From NCBI GenBank assembly GCA_916048095.2, contig OU696597.1, forward strand, positions 1,895,042 through 1,959,041: DNA of 64,000 nt, in the 5' to 3' direction. How positions within the stretch are numbered: position 1 is the stretch's first letter; the number at the start of each line of letters is the position of its first letter. Positions 10,790-31,100 of the stretch are shown in pieces. Position numbers and translations under genes: made by a program. Origin of the DNA: Sacculina carcini (lineage: Eukaryota > Arthropoda > Thecostraca > Sacculinidae). A model generated the notes under the pieces. It ran no database searches. It had not been told where the DNA came from and worked only from the letters and a program-made list of their open reading frames with translations.

Positions 10790-11515
10790 GTGTATGTGTG
10801 TGTGTGTGTGTATTCATGTGTGTGTACTCAGCTATTTGTTTATCACAGGAGATGAGCTGTGCTGGTACTGTCCTGTCTCCAACCAACCCTCTAGTAACCT
10901 ATCTTCCCTGAAATTACCAGTATTTCACACACAATATCCAGTCTCTGTTTAAATGCTCCTACGCTGTTAACTGCTAACTAAATATCCTCCACAATAACTG
11001 ATTCCAGACATCAACCCACACCTGTATATGGGAAACTATACTTCTTAACATCTCTCAAACATCCAGTCGTTTTCAGTCCTTTTTTCATGACCCCTCTTGC
11101 CTTAATTATCCCCCAACCATTAAACATTTACCCTATCTAACTTTTGCGCACCCATTCTAGATCTACAAAATGTTAATCAAATGTTTTCTCGCCTAATTAT
11201 AATATGGGCAGGATTGAGTCAACTCTTCTGTCCCGCCTTTCACGGATCAAATATGAGTTTTCATAAATAATTTGCTAGTATTTTTGTTTGTGATATTGGC
11301 CGGTAACTTATTTCAATCTGATATACAAGCTCTATGTATTTGAAAACTATACTTCTTCATAACCCGTTTTATTCTTTTTTGTAATAGTTTCTTGTCATAT
11401 CTCCTGGTAGATTTGGACATTTTTCGAACATTCCCTCATGTTGAATTGTATCTTTTCTACTTAAATATTTATATATCATTATGACATCTCTTTTTCTTCT
11501 TTCTTCTAGCGTTGG
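10790..11515 (-). mobile_element. LINE reverse-transcriptase C-terminal relic
   Basis: On the minus strand, 11515-11385 reads in one frame through KIDLPTLEERRKRD and DVIMIYKYL, the usual start of the region after the RT palm in CR1/Jockey-like LINEs. After a gap, 11085-10900 encodes KKYSFPY and, after frameshifts, VDVWNQ-like and EFQGR-like words. These match the better copy at 41690. The element is broken by stops and frameshifts. Confidence 0.7.
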
Positions 11516-11776
11516 CAAGTCAATTTTCTAGAAGTCTCTACTCATAATTGTATGCGTGTGTGTGTGTATGTGTGTTTGAATCTTGATGGCGTTGTTTAAA
11601 CGACTCAAACTTTTCGTTCCAAGCTTGTGACAAGACCACGTCGTCACCGTTGCTTTTGCTTGCCAAATCTCAAACGATAAGACCAAATGTCAGTTTGTCC
11701 TGTGCTGTGCTGTGGATTTAATGAACGCCCGCGTTTTATGGAGCATGCTTTTCAACGCACAATCTCTTGCACCACA

Positions 11777-11817
11777 TGTGTGTGTGTGTGTGTGTCTGTC
11801 TTCACACACTTGTACAC

Positions 11818-11856
<39 letters not shown>

Positions 11857-11900
11857 GACATACACGAGCATGTGCAGACACACACACACACACACACAGA
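11777..11900. repeat. TG then AC microsatellites
   Basis: A short TG run, then AC blocks with CAGACAGACA interruptions. Confidence 0.95.
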
Positions 11901-12094
11901 GAAATGGTCGCTCAGGGCTCAAGACTCACGCTTGTATTGAGTTCTATTTTTGCGTTGGCCGTGTGTGTGCCATTCTGACAACGTTGTCACCGATGCGACA
12001 CCTCGAATGACCTCGTAAACCGCCTGCGGGGCCGCGCAAGCCAGCAAAGAACGCACACACACACACACACACATGCCAAATGAGAGAGTGAAGT

Positions 12095-12290
12095 CTAGGC
12101 GTAGATCCTGGGGGTATGTGGGGATATATATATATATATATACCCCCGACGAAGCGACTGGGGGTATGAATATGCGAATATACCCCACCCTCGAGAATTC
12201 TGCTGAGTTCACTTCATTGGGTGGGTATATGGGGTCATCCAAATCAGCATAGCAAAATAGTAACAATATACGACAAGTCTATGTGTGTGT

Positions 12291-12347
<57 letters not shown>

Positions 12348-12512
12348 TATATGCAATATATTTTTCATTGAGGTATGTGTGTGTTGTAATTGACTAGGCA
12401 TAAAATAGTTGAGGGTCTCATGCAATTGACCAACTGAGTCAACTTTGAACACTAATGAATGATGGCTGTCATCTCCCCTTGAGCCTCGACACAAATCTAC
12501 ACCCTTGCTAGA
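12095..12512 (+). mobile_element. Family H repeat, copy 1
   Basis: Shares most of about 400 bp with 54450-54806: GGCGTAGATCCTGGG, the CTGGGGGTATGAATATGC block, the ACTAGGCATAAAATAGTTGA block and CTCGACACAAATCTAC. This copy has gained a TG tract (12282-12345) and an AT tract (12125-12141). No coding capacity seen. Confidence 0.75.
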
Positions 12513-12975
12513 TAGAATGTTCTATAACCCTGCCGTTAAAAGTCCATGTATTAATCCAAAATTCTGGTGTATATTATTTCAAGGTGGGCTTAATGGCTGG
12601 GGCCAGGGTTCATTGACAAACAATTCAGTTTGGCAAACAAATTTATTCATCAATACGTTTTATAAATTGTAAAAACGTTTTTTTCAAAAAAATCAATAAA
12701 TTTTTTCAATAATTATAGACATATAATTTACTATGAATAATTAAACACAAACATCACAGTAAGCTACAAGCTCTAGCTACAAGCTACAAGCTCTTCAATT
12801 GATTTTTGAATATTTAATGTCTTTGACTTACTCTTTGAGAGCTAAATTAAAAATATATATATAACAGAATATACCAAAGAGCATACTCTATTTCCTCATC
12901 TTATATTTTCTTATTTACATTATCTGATCCAGCTACTCTGAGGGTAAATACATATTTTATTCGCAATCACTGACG
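12513..12975. other. AT-rich unassigned sequence
   Basis: Only a small GCTACAAGCTC duplication near 12762-12796 stands out. Confidence 0.5.
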
Positions 12976-12978
12976 TAA

Positions 12979-13045
<67 letters not shown>

Positions 13046-13139
13046 GACACACAGACAGACAAGCGGAAGCACACATTAATTGAGAGCGAATTCTATGTTT
13101 GTTAACTGTAAATTGTGCTCTGAAATACAACATCGTGTC

Positions 13140-13192
<53 letters not shown>

Positions 13193-13285
13193 GTGTGTGT
13201 GTCTAATTAGTTGCTTTTGAGTGTTTGGTGTCATCCCGTGGTTTGTGCGGCTACTGAACACCCTTAGGGCACACCCACACACACT

Positions 13286-13317
<32 letters not shown>

Positions 13318-13466
13318 TACTGACACACACTGACACACACACAGGCAGGTAGCAACATACCTGCAGGCTAGTGTGTTTGTTTAATCAATGTTGCATGGCG
13401 ACTTTGAAGTAAGATAGTTTAAGCGTTGACATCTGCGCCAAAGTTGACTATAGTTTTAATTAAACA

Positions 13467-13501
<35 letters not shown>

Positions 13502-13506
13502 TGTGT
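12976..13506. repeat. Cluster of AC/TG microsatellites
   Basis: AC (12976-13070), TG (13142-13202), AC (13276-13345) and TG (13470-13506), alternating in strand over about 500 bp. Confidence 0.95.
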
Positions 13507-13712
13507 CAGAGCCCTAGGCAGTAAACGAGTGTTGTCCAACGTTGTCGCATTGTTTTTTGTTTGGTTATTTAAAAGTTTGGCATCTGTTAAGTGGATGTGC
13601 GTTTGAAAATAAATCTATCTATATATCCATCTATTTCCAGCAACAATATATCAAACCTAATTGGCTGTCGCTAACAAACAAAAAACATATATACTTATTA
13701 ATATTATAATTA

Positions 13713-13855
13713 CTCATTATTATTATTAATTACACAGGTAAATACAGTAGCATGGGGGAAGAGTGTGCAAGTGCACTATTACCACCCTGTGTGCGGTGAC
13801 CCCATGTGTACTGGAAGCTAACCAAACAGATGTATAGAAAGAGAGAGTTTAGGAG
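13713..13855 (-). mobile_element. Family B retroposon 3' end, truncated
   Basis: Only the 3'-terminal ~120 bp are present, with the ATT-rich tail at the low-coordinate end. Confidence 0.75.
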
Positions 13856-14120
13856 AAGTCAAGCGTTTTAGTTAAGGAAGATGAAAGCAAATATGAAGAA
13901 AGAAGCAAAAGAAATAAATATAGTCAGGTACAGAATTGGTTTGGTTTAAACTGGTTCTATGGTTAAGCTTGGTTGTTTCACTACGCTGATTATGTTATAT
14001 TAATATATAATGATCATCAATCGTATCAATCGGATCGAATTGATAGGAAAAAACTGATATCCGACTAGAAAGCAGACGAATATTGTTCTTTGAACGTGAT
14101 TCATACAATATTGTGTAGTA

Positions 14121-14407
14121 CAGTCGTGTTAACCTGTGTGTGGGAAATTTCCCTGTCTGGTGGGGAATGGAAGAGTTGCCAAGTGGGAAGCTAAAGGTCG
14201 GACAGAACAGGACAACTATGTGTATGTTTTTATCAATTAAAATTAGTCTATTTTTGTTTCTAATGACCTCTTGACCTCTGACATTTACTTTGATGTAAGA
14301 ACTGAATTTATTGAATTTATCAGCGCTGTTGTGTGTGGAAAATGAAGAGATGGCTCATTAAGAAGAAGTGGGGAATCAGTGAGAAAGAAAAAGTTTGAGA
14401 ACCACTG
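14121..14407 (+). mobile_element. MITE family D, hAT-type
   Basis: The left end is CAGTCGTGTTAACC and the right end GTTTGAGAACCACTG. The interior matches the copy at 22090 almost base for base. Confidence 0.85.
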
Positions 14408-14580
14408 GTTTAGACCATGATTTTTAGTGAGGGAGCTTATGTTTGGTTATATAGCGTTTGTTTTATTGGCAAGCCTTGTATCGTTTGTGTGTTTTGTGTT
14501 GTGTGTACTGTAATATATAATCGCTATGCAGAATCGTGATTGAGAATGTGCGAGTGTGTTTGAATGTGCTTGGTTGGGTT

Positions 14581-14812
14581 GACACTAAATGTGTAAGGAT
14601 TCAAGAACATTAGATTGAGAAAATTTGATTTAACGAATTTCTTCCAGTCCCTCGCCTCCTGCAAAGGCAGCACATTACATTTGAACGCTAGACCTAACCT
14701 AACCTAAAATCTATGAACAATATAGCAACGTTTTTGTGTGTATTTCAAGCATTTTTTATGAATTAGCGTTTTTAATGTGCTTGAATCCTTACACATTTAG
14801 CCTAGACCGCTT
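14581..14812 (+). mobile_element. MITE family C with CCTAA repeats
   Basis: Terminal inverted repeats CTAAATGTGTAAGGATTCAA and complement. The three CCTAA units and the CTGCAAAGGCAG block are intact. Confidence 0.85.
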
Positions 14813-14947
14813 GGTTGTGCTTGCTTATGGAACATATTAGTGACGTGAATGTATGTGCGTGTATGGCGAAGTTAAGTTAAGAGTGTAGGTATGCGCGTGT
14901 ATAAGTGTGTGTGCGTGCTTGTGTGTGTGCATGTATGTGTGACAAAA

Positions 14948-15180
14948 GTCACGTGATGTAAAGTTATAAATAGGAAGGTGTACTATGTTGTGTGGCGTGA
15001 AATAAGTGATCGTTTTGCGAATGACTTACATGTACCCTTATGAAATGTACCCAATGACCGTTGCCATGGTAACGCGGCGGGCGGTTGTGTTGTACCGTCT
15101 CTGTAATGTTGATTTGACTGTTACAGTGTGTGCGTTTGTTCGGTGAATGTACGGTGTCTGACATTGTTGGTATTACTTCT
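14948..15180 (+). promoter_or_regulatory. Candidate promoter: E-box, TATA box, RFX X-box
   Basis: GTCACGTGA (E-box/CLEAR-like) at 14948-14956 lies 8 bp before TATAAATA at 14965-14972. GTTGCCATGGTAAC at 15060-15073 matches the RFX X-box consensus (GTNRCC, 0-3 spacer, RGYAAC). It sits in a locally CpG-rich stretch (CGCGGCGGGCGG). By spacing, transcription would start near 14995-15000 on the plus strand. The next gene that way is Carnmt1, whose coding exon is 4.7 kb away behind a splice acceptor. No clear donor for a first exon was found. Confidence 0.4.
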
Positions 15181-17020
15181 GCTCGCTTTGTGGAATACGC
15201 AGTTGTTTGTTGTGACTGCTGTTTAGGAGAGCTCTTGCTGAATTCAGGGCTGCAAATTTTGGCATTTTTGGTCTTAGTTTTGTGTTATGGAATTTTGACC
15301 ATTTGAAATTCTACCATACATCATGTGATTAAAAAGCTGGTGAACAAAAAATAAAGATTAAGGACGACGTAAAAACAATAGTGACCAAAATTAGTGTATA
15401 TAACTGCAAAATTATCATTGTATTTTCATCCTTCTTTTATTCCCACTCATGAAAATATTCTGTTTCAGTCATGCATAGTTAACTCAAGTATTATTCAATG
15501 TATTAACCACACAACGCCACCTATCGGTAAATATTTGAAGAAGAAAAGGCCAAAAATCAGCAAAGTAAGAAACTATTCAAATAATAATTTTTCGTGTATA
15601 GATTTGATTACAATATTGAATCATATACTGGGATAAATTGTATTAGACTATAGAACCTAATATGTCTATTTCGTTGCTCGTTCATTCATAAGCAGTTACT
15701 GAAAATAAATTTAAAATGATCACTCACGAATTCTGTTTGATATTTGGTTGTGATACATGTGCACGCATTTATGCGTCCGCTTAATCTGGCGTTGCTTTTG
15801 ATCCGGATCGCTTTGATCAACGCTTACCTCATGCGTACGGGAACAATCATCAACCTGTTTGATCTCAGCATCACATACACACACACACACACATACACAC
15901 ATACACACAGACATATACACACACTTACCCCGTCATTTAGTGAAGTGCAACGAGCATATGAATAATATACAGGTATGTGTTTGTGTATATGCGAGTGCAT
16001 GTATGAATGTGTGTATGTCTGTATGTATGTGTGTGTGTGTGTGTTCGTTCTCTTAGCAATTTGGCTTCAGAAGAAGATCTGAATTAATCCTAGTTCGGTG
16101 ATTAAACCTTGTCTATGTGTGTGCGTGTATGGATATATTTATGCATGTATGTGCGTGTGTATGTATGTTAGTGCACTTACGTTACGGTAGAAACAGTCTT
16201 TCAAATAATTTCGAGAAGTGAGTTGGATAGGATGGTGAAAATGGTCTTATTAAATTATATAATACCTAATTATTAAATTTGGTATAAATTAACAAATTTA
16301 TAATAATTAGTTATATAATTAGTTATATAATTAGTTATATAATTAGTTATATAATTAGTTAATAATTAGTTATACAATGTATAATAATAAAGGTAACAAT
16401 TATAGTATTTTTTAATAATTATAAAATTATAAAATTGAAATATACCACCATGATGGGGGCATAACGTATTTTATTATTATGGTGATTATTATTATTTATT
16501 ACAGGCAAATCCAGTAGCATAGAAAGCGTGTGCAAGTGTATAAAATTGGGACAAAACAGCATAAAAACTCAAGTTTATGTCATATTACTTTCAATAGGTT
16601 TAACAAAATACCAAAATAAAATTATTCTTGATTTTGAATGTGGTTTCTTATTATTGTGTTATGAAGAGTTGTAAGATGAAAACAGTTGATGTATTTGCGC
16701 TGATTGTGCATGTGTTCGCTGCGGTGAAGAAGAACAAGATTTGGCATCACTAGAAATAAGTTCAAGTGAGCAGAACTGGTTAACGCATGGGGAAGATTAG
16801 TGTGTAGATTGTCGATTCAAGATAATGGTTTTTTTGTTTGTGTTTGAATGAATGTTTATCTTGTTCGAGATATAAATAATCTACGTCAAATTGTCACTGT
16901 TGAGAATCAACTGGAATCAACTATCAACATTGTGTTTGGTGAATTGTATATTCGTCAAGATATAAACTTCAAGAGTTCGACTGCCAGATGTCAATTTCAA
17001 AACTTATCGACAGTTAAGCA
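15181..17020. other. Mostly unassigned, with small repeats
   Basis: Contains AC/TG tracts at 15868-15928 and 16012-16045, a 12 bp tandem repeat (ATTAGTTATATA, about five copies, 16303-16372) and a decayed family B tail at about 16490-16540. No gene was recognised. Confidence 0.5.
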
Positions 17021-17043
17021 TCACACACACAGACACACACACA

Positions 17044-17084
<41 letters not shown>

Positions 17085-17113
17085 ACACGCATGCACACAC
17101 ACACACACACACA

Positions 17114-17160
<47 letters not shown>

Positions 17161-17172
17161 ACACACACACAG
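17021..17172. repeat. AC microsatellite
   Basis: Nearly continuous AC of about 150 bp with CACAGACAC interruptions. Confidence 0.95.
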
Positions 17173-17339
17173 TAACACCCCAATACAAATTGCACAAAAT
17201 AGATTGCTACGGTGCCTTTACTTCATTGAAAAAATACCAATCAACGGAACATTTTTATCACAACAAAAACATACTGAACATTAACTCCATACTCAAATAC
17301 TTATTGCTGTATTGCTGAAACATAAAACAATACGGTGTG

Positions 17340-17900
17340 GATCACCGTTTCAATTGCTGAACAGAGAAAGACTGACAAGATAAAAAAATATAGATCTTGA
17401 AGTACCGTCATATATAACACAAATATACAAGAACAGTATTATATATGAGTATACGACGGACCAAAAATATTAAACTGTCTGCCGTCAGAAATAAAAGAAC
17501 TTCTTATAGAAGGAAGCTTTACTAAATTAAAAAAAGAGTTAAGAAAACATTTACTGGCTAAACAATACTCCAGTATAGCGTGATGCATATCTATGTGCAA
17601 GTATATGTGATTGTGTGTTTATATGAAACTATATGAATGTGTCTGTATAAATCTACATGCCTGCGTATATGCATGTATTCATCCTGCGTGTGATCTATTT
17701 TTGATTGCTGTCGACTATATAAATATCAGAATGAATGTGGCGCTAGCTAGCAAATAGTAGTAGTCTTGCTTATTGTTTAAGTATCAGTGGGAAAAGAAGC
17801 GTGAGCTTGTCGGACTATTGTCACATGTGCATTTATATCGTGTATACTATTGACTGAACTGCTTGTATGAGTGACGAATATACTTACTTACTTACTCCCT
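17340..17900 (+). mobile_element. LINE 3' end relic with ACTT tail
   Basis: 17458-17583 is open and reads LNCLPSEIKELL then SFTKLKKELRKHLL, the form of the extreme C-terminus of many non-LTR retrotransposon reverse transcriptases. A stop follows, then about 300 bp of UTR-like sequence and a short ACTT tandem tail (17882-17897). The family differs from the LINE tails at 29060 and 41690. Confidence 0.5.
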
Positions 17901-18039
17901 GTAAAAGACAAATCTTTTAGACAAGCCACCAGGTGTGTCTTGTATTGTTTGTTGCTTTTTCATGTCAATCATGTGATGTCAAAATGTCATGTCAAAATTT
18001 TATCATATATTTCACATCGTCAACTGTCAAAATTATAAC

Positions 18040-18115
18040 ACAAGCACTATTACCACCTACCTGAGGTGGCTACATGTACTGGAAGTGCCCAAAAAGATGT
18101 AAAAAGAGAAAGATA
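18040..18115 (-). repeat. Family B, diverged fragment
   Basis: Retains GCACTATTACCACC and TGTACTGGAAG only. Confidence 0.5.
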
Positions 18116-19719
18116 ATTCAAAATGTAAATATGTTAGTCAGGAGGATGGAAGCTAATGAAGAATAAAAAAGTATATTTAAAATTGACAAAAAAATTAGTA
18201 AAAGTTATGGAACTTTAATTTTAAATGATAAAAGTTTGCTGAAACATTAAAGGAATATCATGTCACCATGCTCTAAAAAAAAAAGAGCATCGAAATATCT
18301 CTATATCCCTCGATAAATATCAAATATCGCTAAATTCATAGCAGACAACTCTAGTTGGCAACTCTACACCACAGCCTGGCCATCAATCATGTTTCAGCAT
18401 GCTTACTCATGGATGATTATTCGCTCTTTGTCGTCCTTTGGTTGCGGAGGTTTGAATTCTTATTATTGGGGCCTTGTCTGGCCTTGCTTTGTAATCTACT
18501 CGTTTGTATTCGTTGAGGCATGTTCCTGTTGACTTTGTTTTGGTAATTTTTAATTGCGTTTATAACTAGGTGGCATATTTTGTGCCTTTTGTATTTGTTT
18601 TTCAGCGCTTCAGCTTGGCATTTGGGTGGTTTTTGTGATTTATCCATGTAAGGTGAGTTAATTGCTCACGTATATTGTCAAATATGGAGCTTTGCTGGTT
18701 TGTAATTGATTAATGCGACCATGATCAAGTATTCACGCTTGTGTTAATGTTTGAGAATATGGCGAAATGCTCCCGTATACAGTTGGCGTTTGGACTCACT
18801 GCCTTAAGCCACGAGCAATTGCTAGGTTTTCATTGAGTATTCTAGCTGTTTTGATCCATTTCCTTCACGGCGGTCTCATTTTATCATTTGATCTAATTAC
18901 CCACTCGCTAACTTTATTCGCCTCTCTTTGATCTATTCTGCTCCTGTTCTATGCGGCGTGAAATGGTCAACGTTGGCCGAAACGCCAAGCCCAAATCAAC
19001 AACAAAATAACAGCTCCTGTTCTGTCTTCCTTCCGTGTTGCATGCTTGTCATTGTAATTATCCCTGTCAATTTTAAAGTATGATGTATTTACCCTTGGTG
19101 TGTTTATTGTTTGCTTATATTGTACATGGTTATCATGGATTTTGACTTTTTGCTGTGCTTGTTTTGATGTAATTCCTTGATTTTGTATTGTAATTATTTC
19201 TCTTTCCTTCTCTTAACTTTCATAATTTTCCTTTCTTGCATTGTACTGTGAATATGGTTTTGTAGTTTGTGGCTTCTTTCATAGTATTTTTCTATCGTTG
19301 TTGGTTCTTATAGTTGTCCGCATGTTATTTTGTGTTTTTGTGTGTGCGGTGTTTTTATGTTTAATCTTGTTCTTTTCTCATGTTCGTTGTAGTTTGTCGC
19401 GCTTGTGTTCCTCGATGGGCGCTATACAAATAAATGATTTATTTATTGAATATGATATCACTGAACACTTACCTATATTATTCCTTATATCTTTCCATTT
19501 CTAATTTTAACACTTCTTTAATTATTGGACTAGATTATTTGGAACATTTCTCGAATATCAACGCAATATTTTCAAAAGTTTTCTATTTAATTCATTGATT
19601 TACAAGCTTGGAAATGTCCAGAGTTGGGAGGCGAAGGGCTAACTGGAAAATCCATTGAGATCGAGAAACATTTGTTTGTTTTCACTGTGTTTTCTTATCA
19701 TTCTCTCCGTTTCTTGCAG
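18116..19719. other. Region upstream of Carnmt1 coding exon
   Basis: No coding exon is recognised. A Lys/Gln/Asn-rich 76-codon minus-strand frame (18647-18417) has no familiar motif. CGTTGGCCGAAACGCC near 18970 is typical of retroelement tails. At 19690-19719 a pyrimidine-rich tract ends in TTTCTTGCAG, a good splice acceptor 15 bases before the Carnmt1 start codon. It implies at least one upstream non-coding exon. Confidence 0.45.
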
Positions 19720-19734
19720 CGTTGGCGTTGACGC

Positions 19735-29779
<10,045 letters not shown>

Positions 29780-29884
29780 CACAACGGCATTCGAGCCTGT
29801 CGCTAGGCTGTGATCACTTCTCATACACACACACAATTTGTGTAACCTCTATGAACATTTATTGAAACGGCATTATCTCTGTGC

Positions 29885-30153
29885 GCGCGCGTGTGTGTGT
29901 CAGCGTGTGTGTATATGTGTCGGTGGGCGTATGGGTGTCAGTGTGTGTGTGTGTTAGTATGTGTGCCAGTGCGTGTGTGTGTATGTGTGTCAGTACGTGT
30001 GTATGTTTGTCAGTGTGTGTGTGTGTGTGTGCGTTTGTGTATATATACCTGTGTGTGTATGTATGTGTTATAAGTTGGTTTAATCGTCATACGGGTCTCA
30101 TTATAAACGTGTCTTTTATTCTGGCGGTCTCTGTGTGTGTGTGTGTGTGTGTG
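29885..30153. repeat. TG tracts in the Carnmt1 3' untranslated region
   Basis: TG with TCAG spacers (29885-30030), then a short run (30132-30153). An adjacent block (TTGGTTTAATCGTCATACGG) also occurs at 22525. Confidence 0.9.
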
Positions 30154-30303
30154 TTCGCAACACTTCTCGTATTTTAGACATGTCGGAGTGGATTTGTCTA
30201 TTTGCTGCGATATCACTTTAAGCTGCGGTTGTGTGCCGTTCTTTTCGGGGTGTTCTTCAGTTTCCAAATGTGTTTTTCGACTTTTCTTGCTAACGGAATG
30301 TTG

Positions 30304-30309
30304 AATAAA
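30304..30309 (+). terminator. Candidate Carnmt1 polyadenylation signal
   Basis: AATAAA, 525 bases after the Carnmt1 stop codon and the first such hexamer I see on the plus strand there. Not tested. Confidence 0.3.
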
Positions 30310-30396
30310 ATCAAGTTTTTACGCCGAAGTTTTCATGTGATTTAAGCATACCAAGTTTTAGCGTGATTGTGTGTTTTTTTTATCGGAATGTGACAA

Positions 30397-30402
30397 TTTA
30401 TT
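30397..30402 (-). terminator. Candidate Tenectin polyadenylation signal
   Basis: AATAAA on the minus strand (TTTATT on plus), about 600 bases after the Tenectin stop codon. It is the first found between 30998 and 30397. Confidence 0.3.
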
Positions 30403-30997
30403 GAGGTAATCACATAATTTGGCCATATTTTCCGTCAAACGAAAATGTCATTGAGAACCTCAGACAGAGATTCCCGTTCTTCGTATAACAAGGTGGGTAT
30501 TATCCACTGTATAAGAGACCCGTTCAATTTTTAGGCGAACTTTCTGGGAAAAGTAGATATTGGTGGTAAATAACTTACTACCATGTATAAGATACCTCTG
30601 TTTCTCAAATTAAAAAAAGGTATTTTACACACGAGAAAATACGGTATATCATTGTTGAATTCAGTAAAACGCTTTCGATTTTGTCAATATAATTGAAAAG
30701 TCGCTCATAAAATGTACACAAATATAAATTATAATATATGTCAACGTTAAATACGTGTTATGCCCATTAGTGATAATCTCGTAATGCCATCAATGTAGAT
30801 GATGTGATTTTCCAACGATACACCGCTGTGAGGTGACGGTGAACAAATGCCCTTCGTTACTGAGTCACAGTCTTCACATTCACTCACGATCATGCATACC
30901 TCACTACTTCTATCACATCACATCACTCATTCCACATCATTCACACTCCTCAAAGTCTTCGTGTGTGCTTTCTCTCGAGAAGAAAATATCGACAAAG

Positions 30998-31100
30998 TCA
31001 TCGTTTGCGTTTTTGAGCTGCGGCGATCATCATTTTCTGGATCATGGGTTGTGGCTTGCAGTGTTTCGGGTTGCACGCCATCATCCTGTCCTCTCCGCAC
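30998..31100 (-). CDS. Tnc: Tnc exon 11, C-terminus
   Basis: The acceptor TGTTTCAG and phase 2 join CLEC to RCGEDRMMACNPKHC. The domain stops after six cysteines and ends in a basic tail (AAAQKRKR, stop). The lack of the second half of the VWC appears genuine, because a stop follows in frame. Confidence 0.88.

Noticed and set aside
18417..18647. Lys/Gln-rich 76-codon minus ORF
   Set aside because: No motif, no splice sites, and next to retroelement-like sequence; not supported as a gene.
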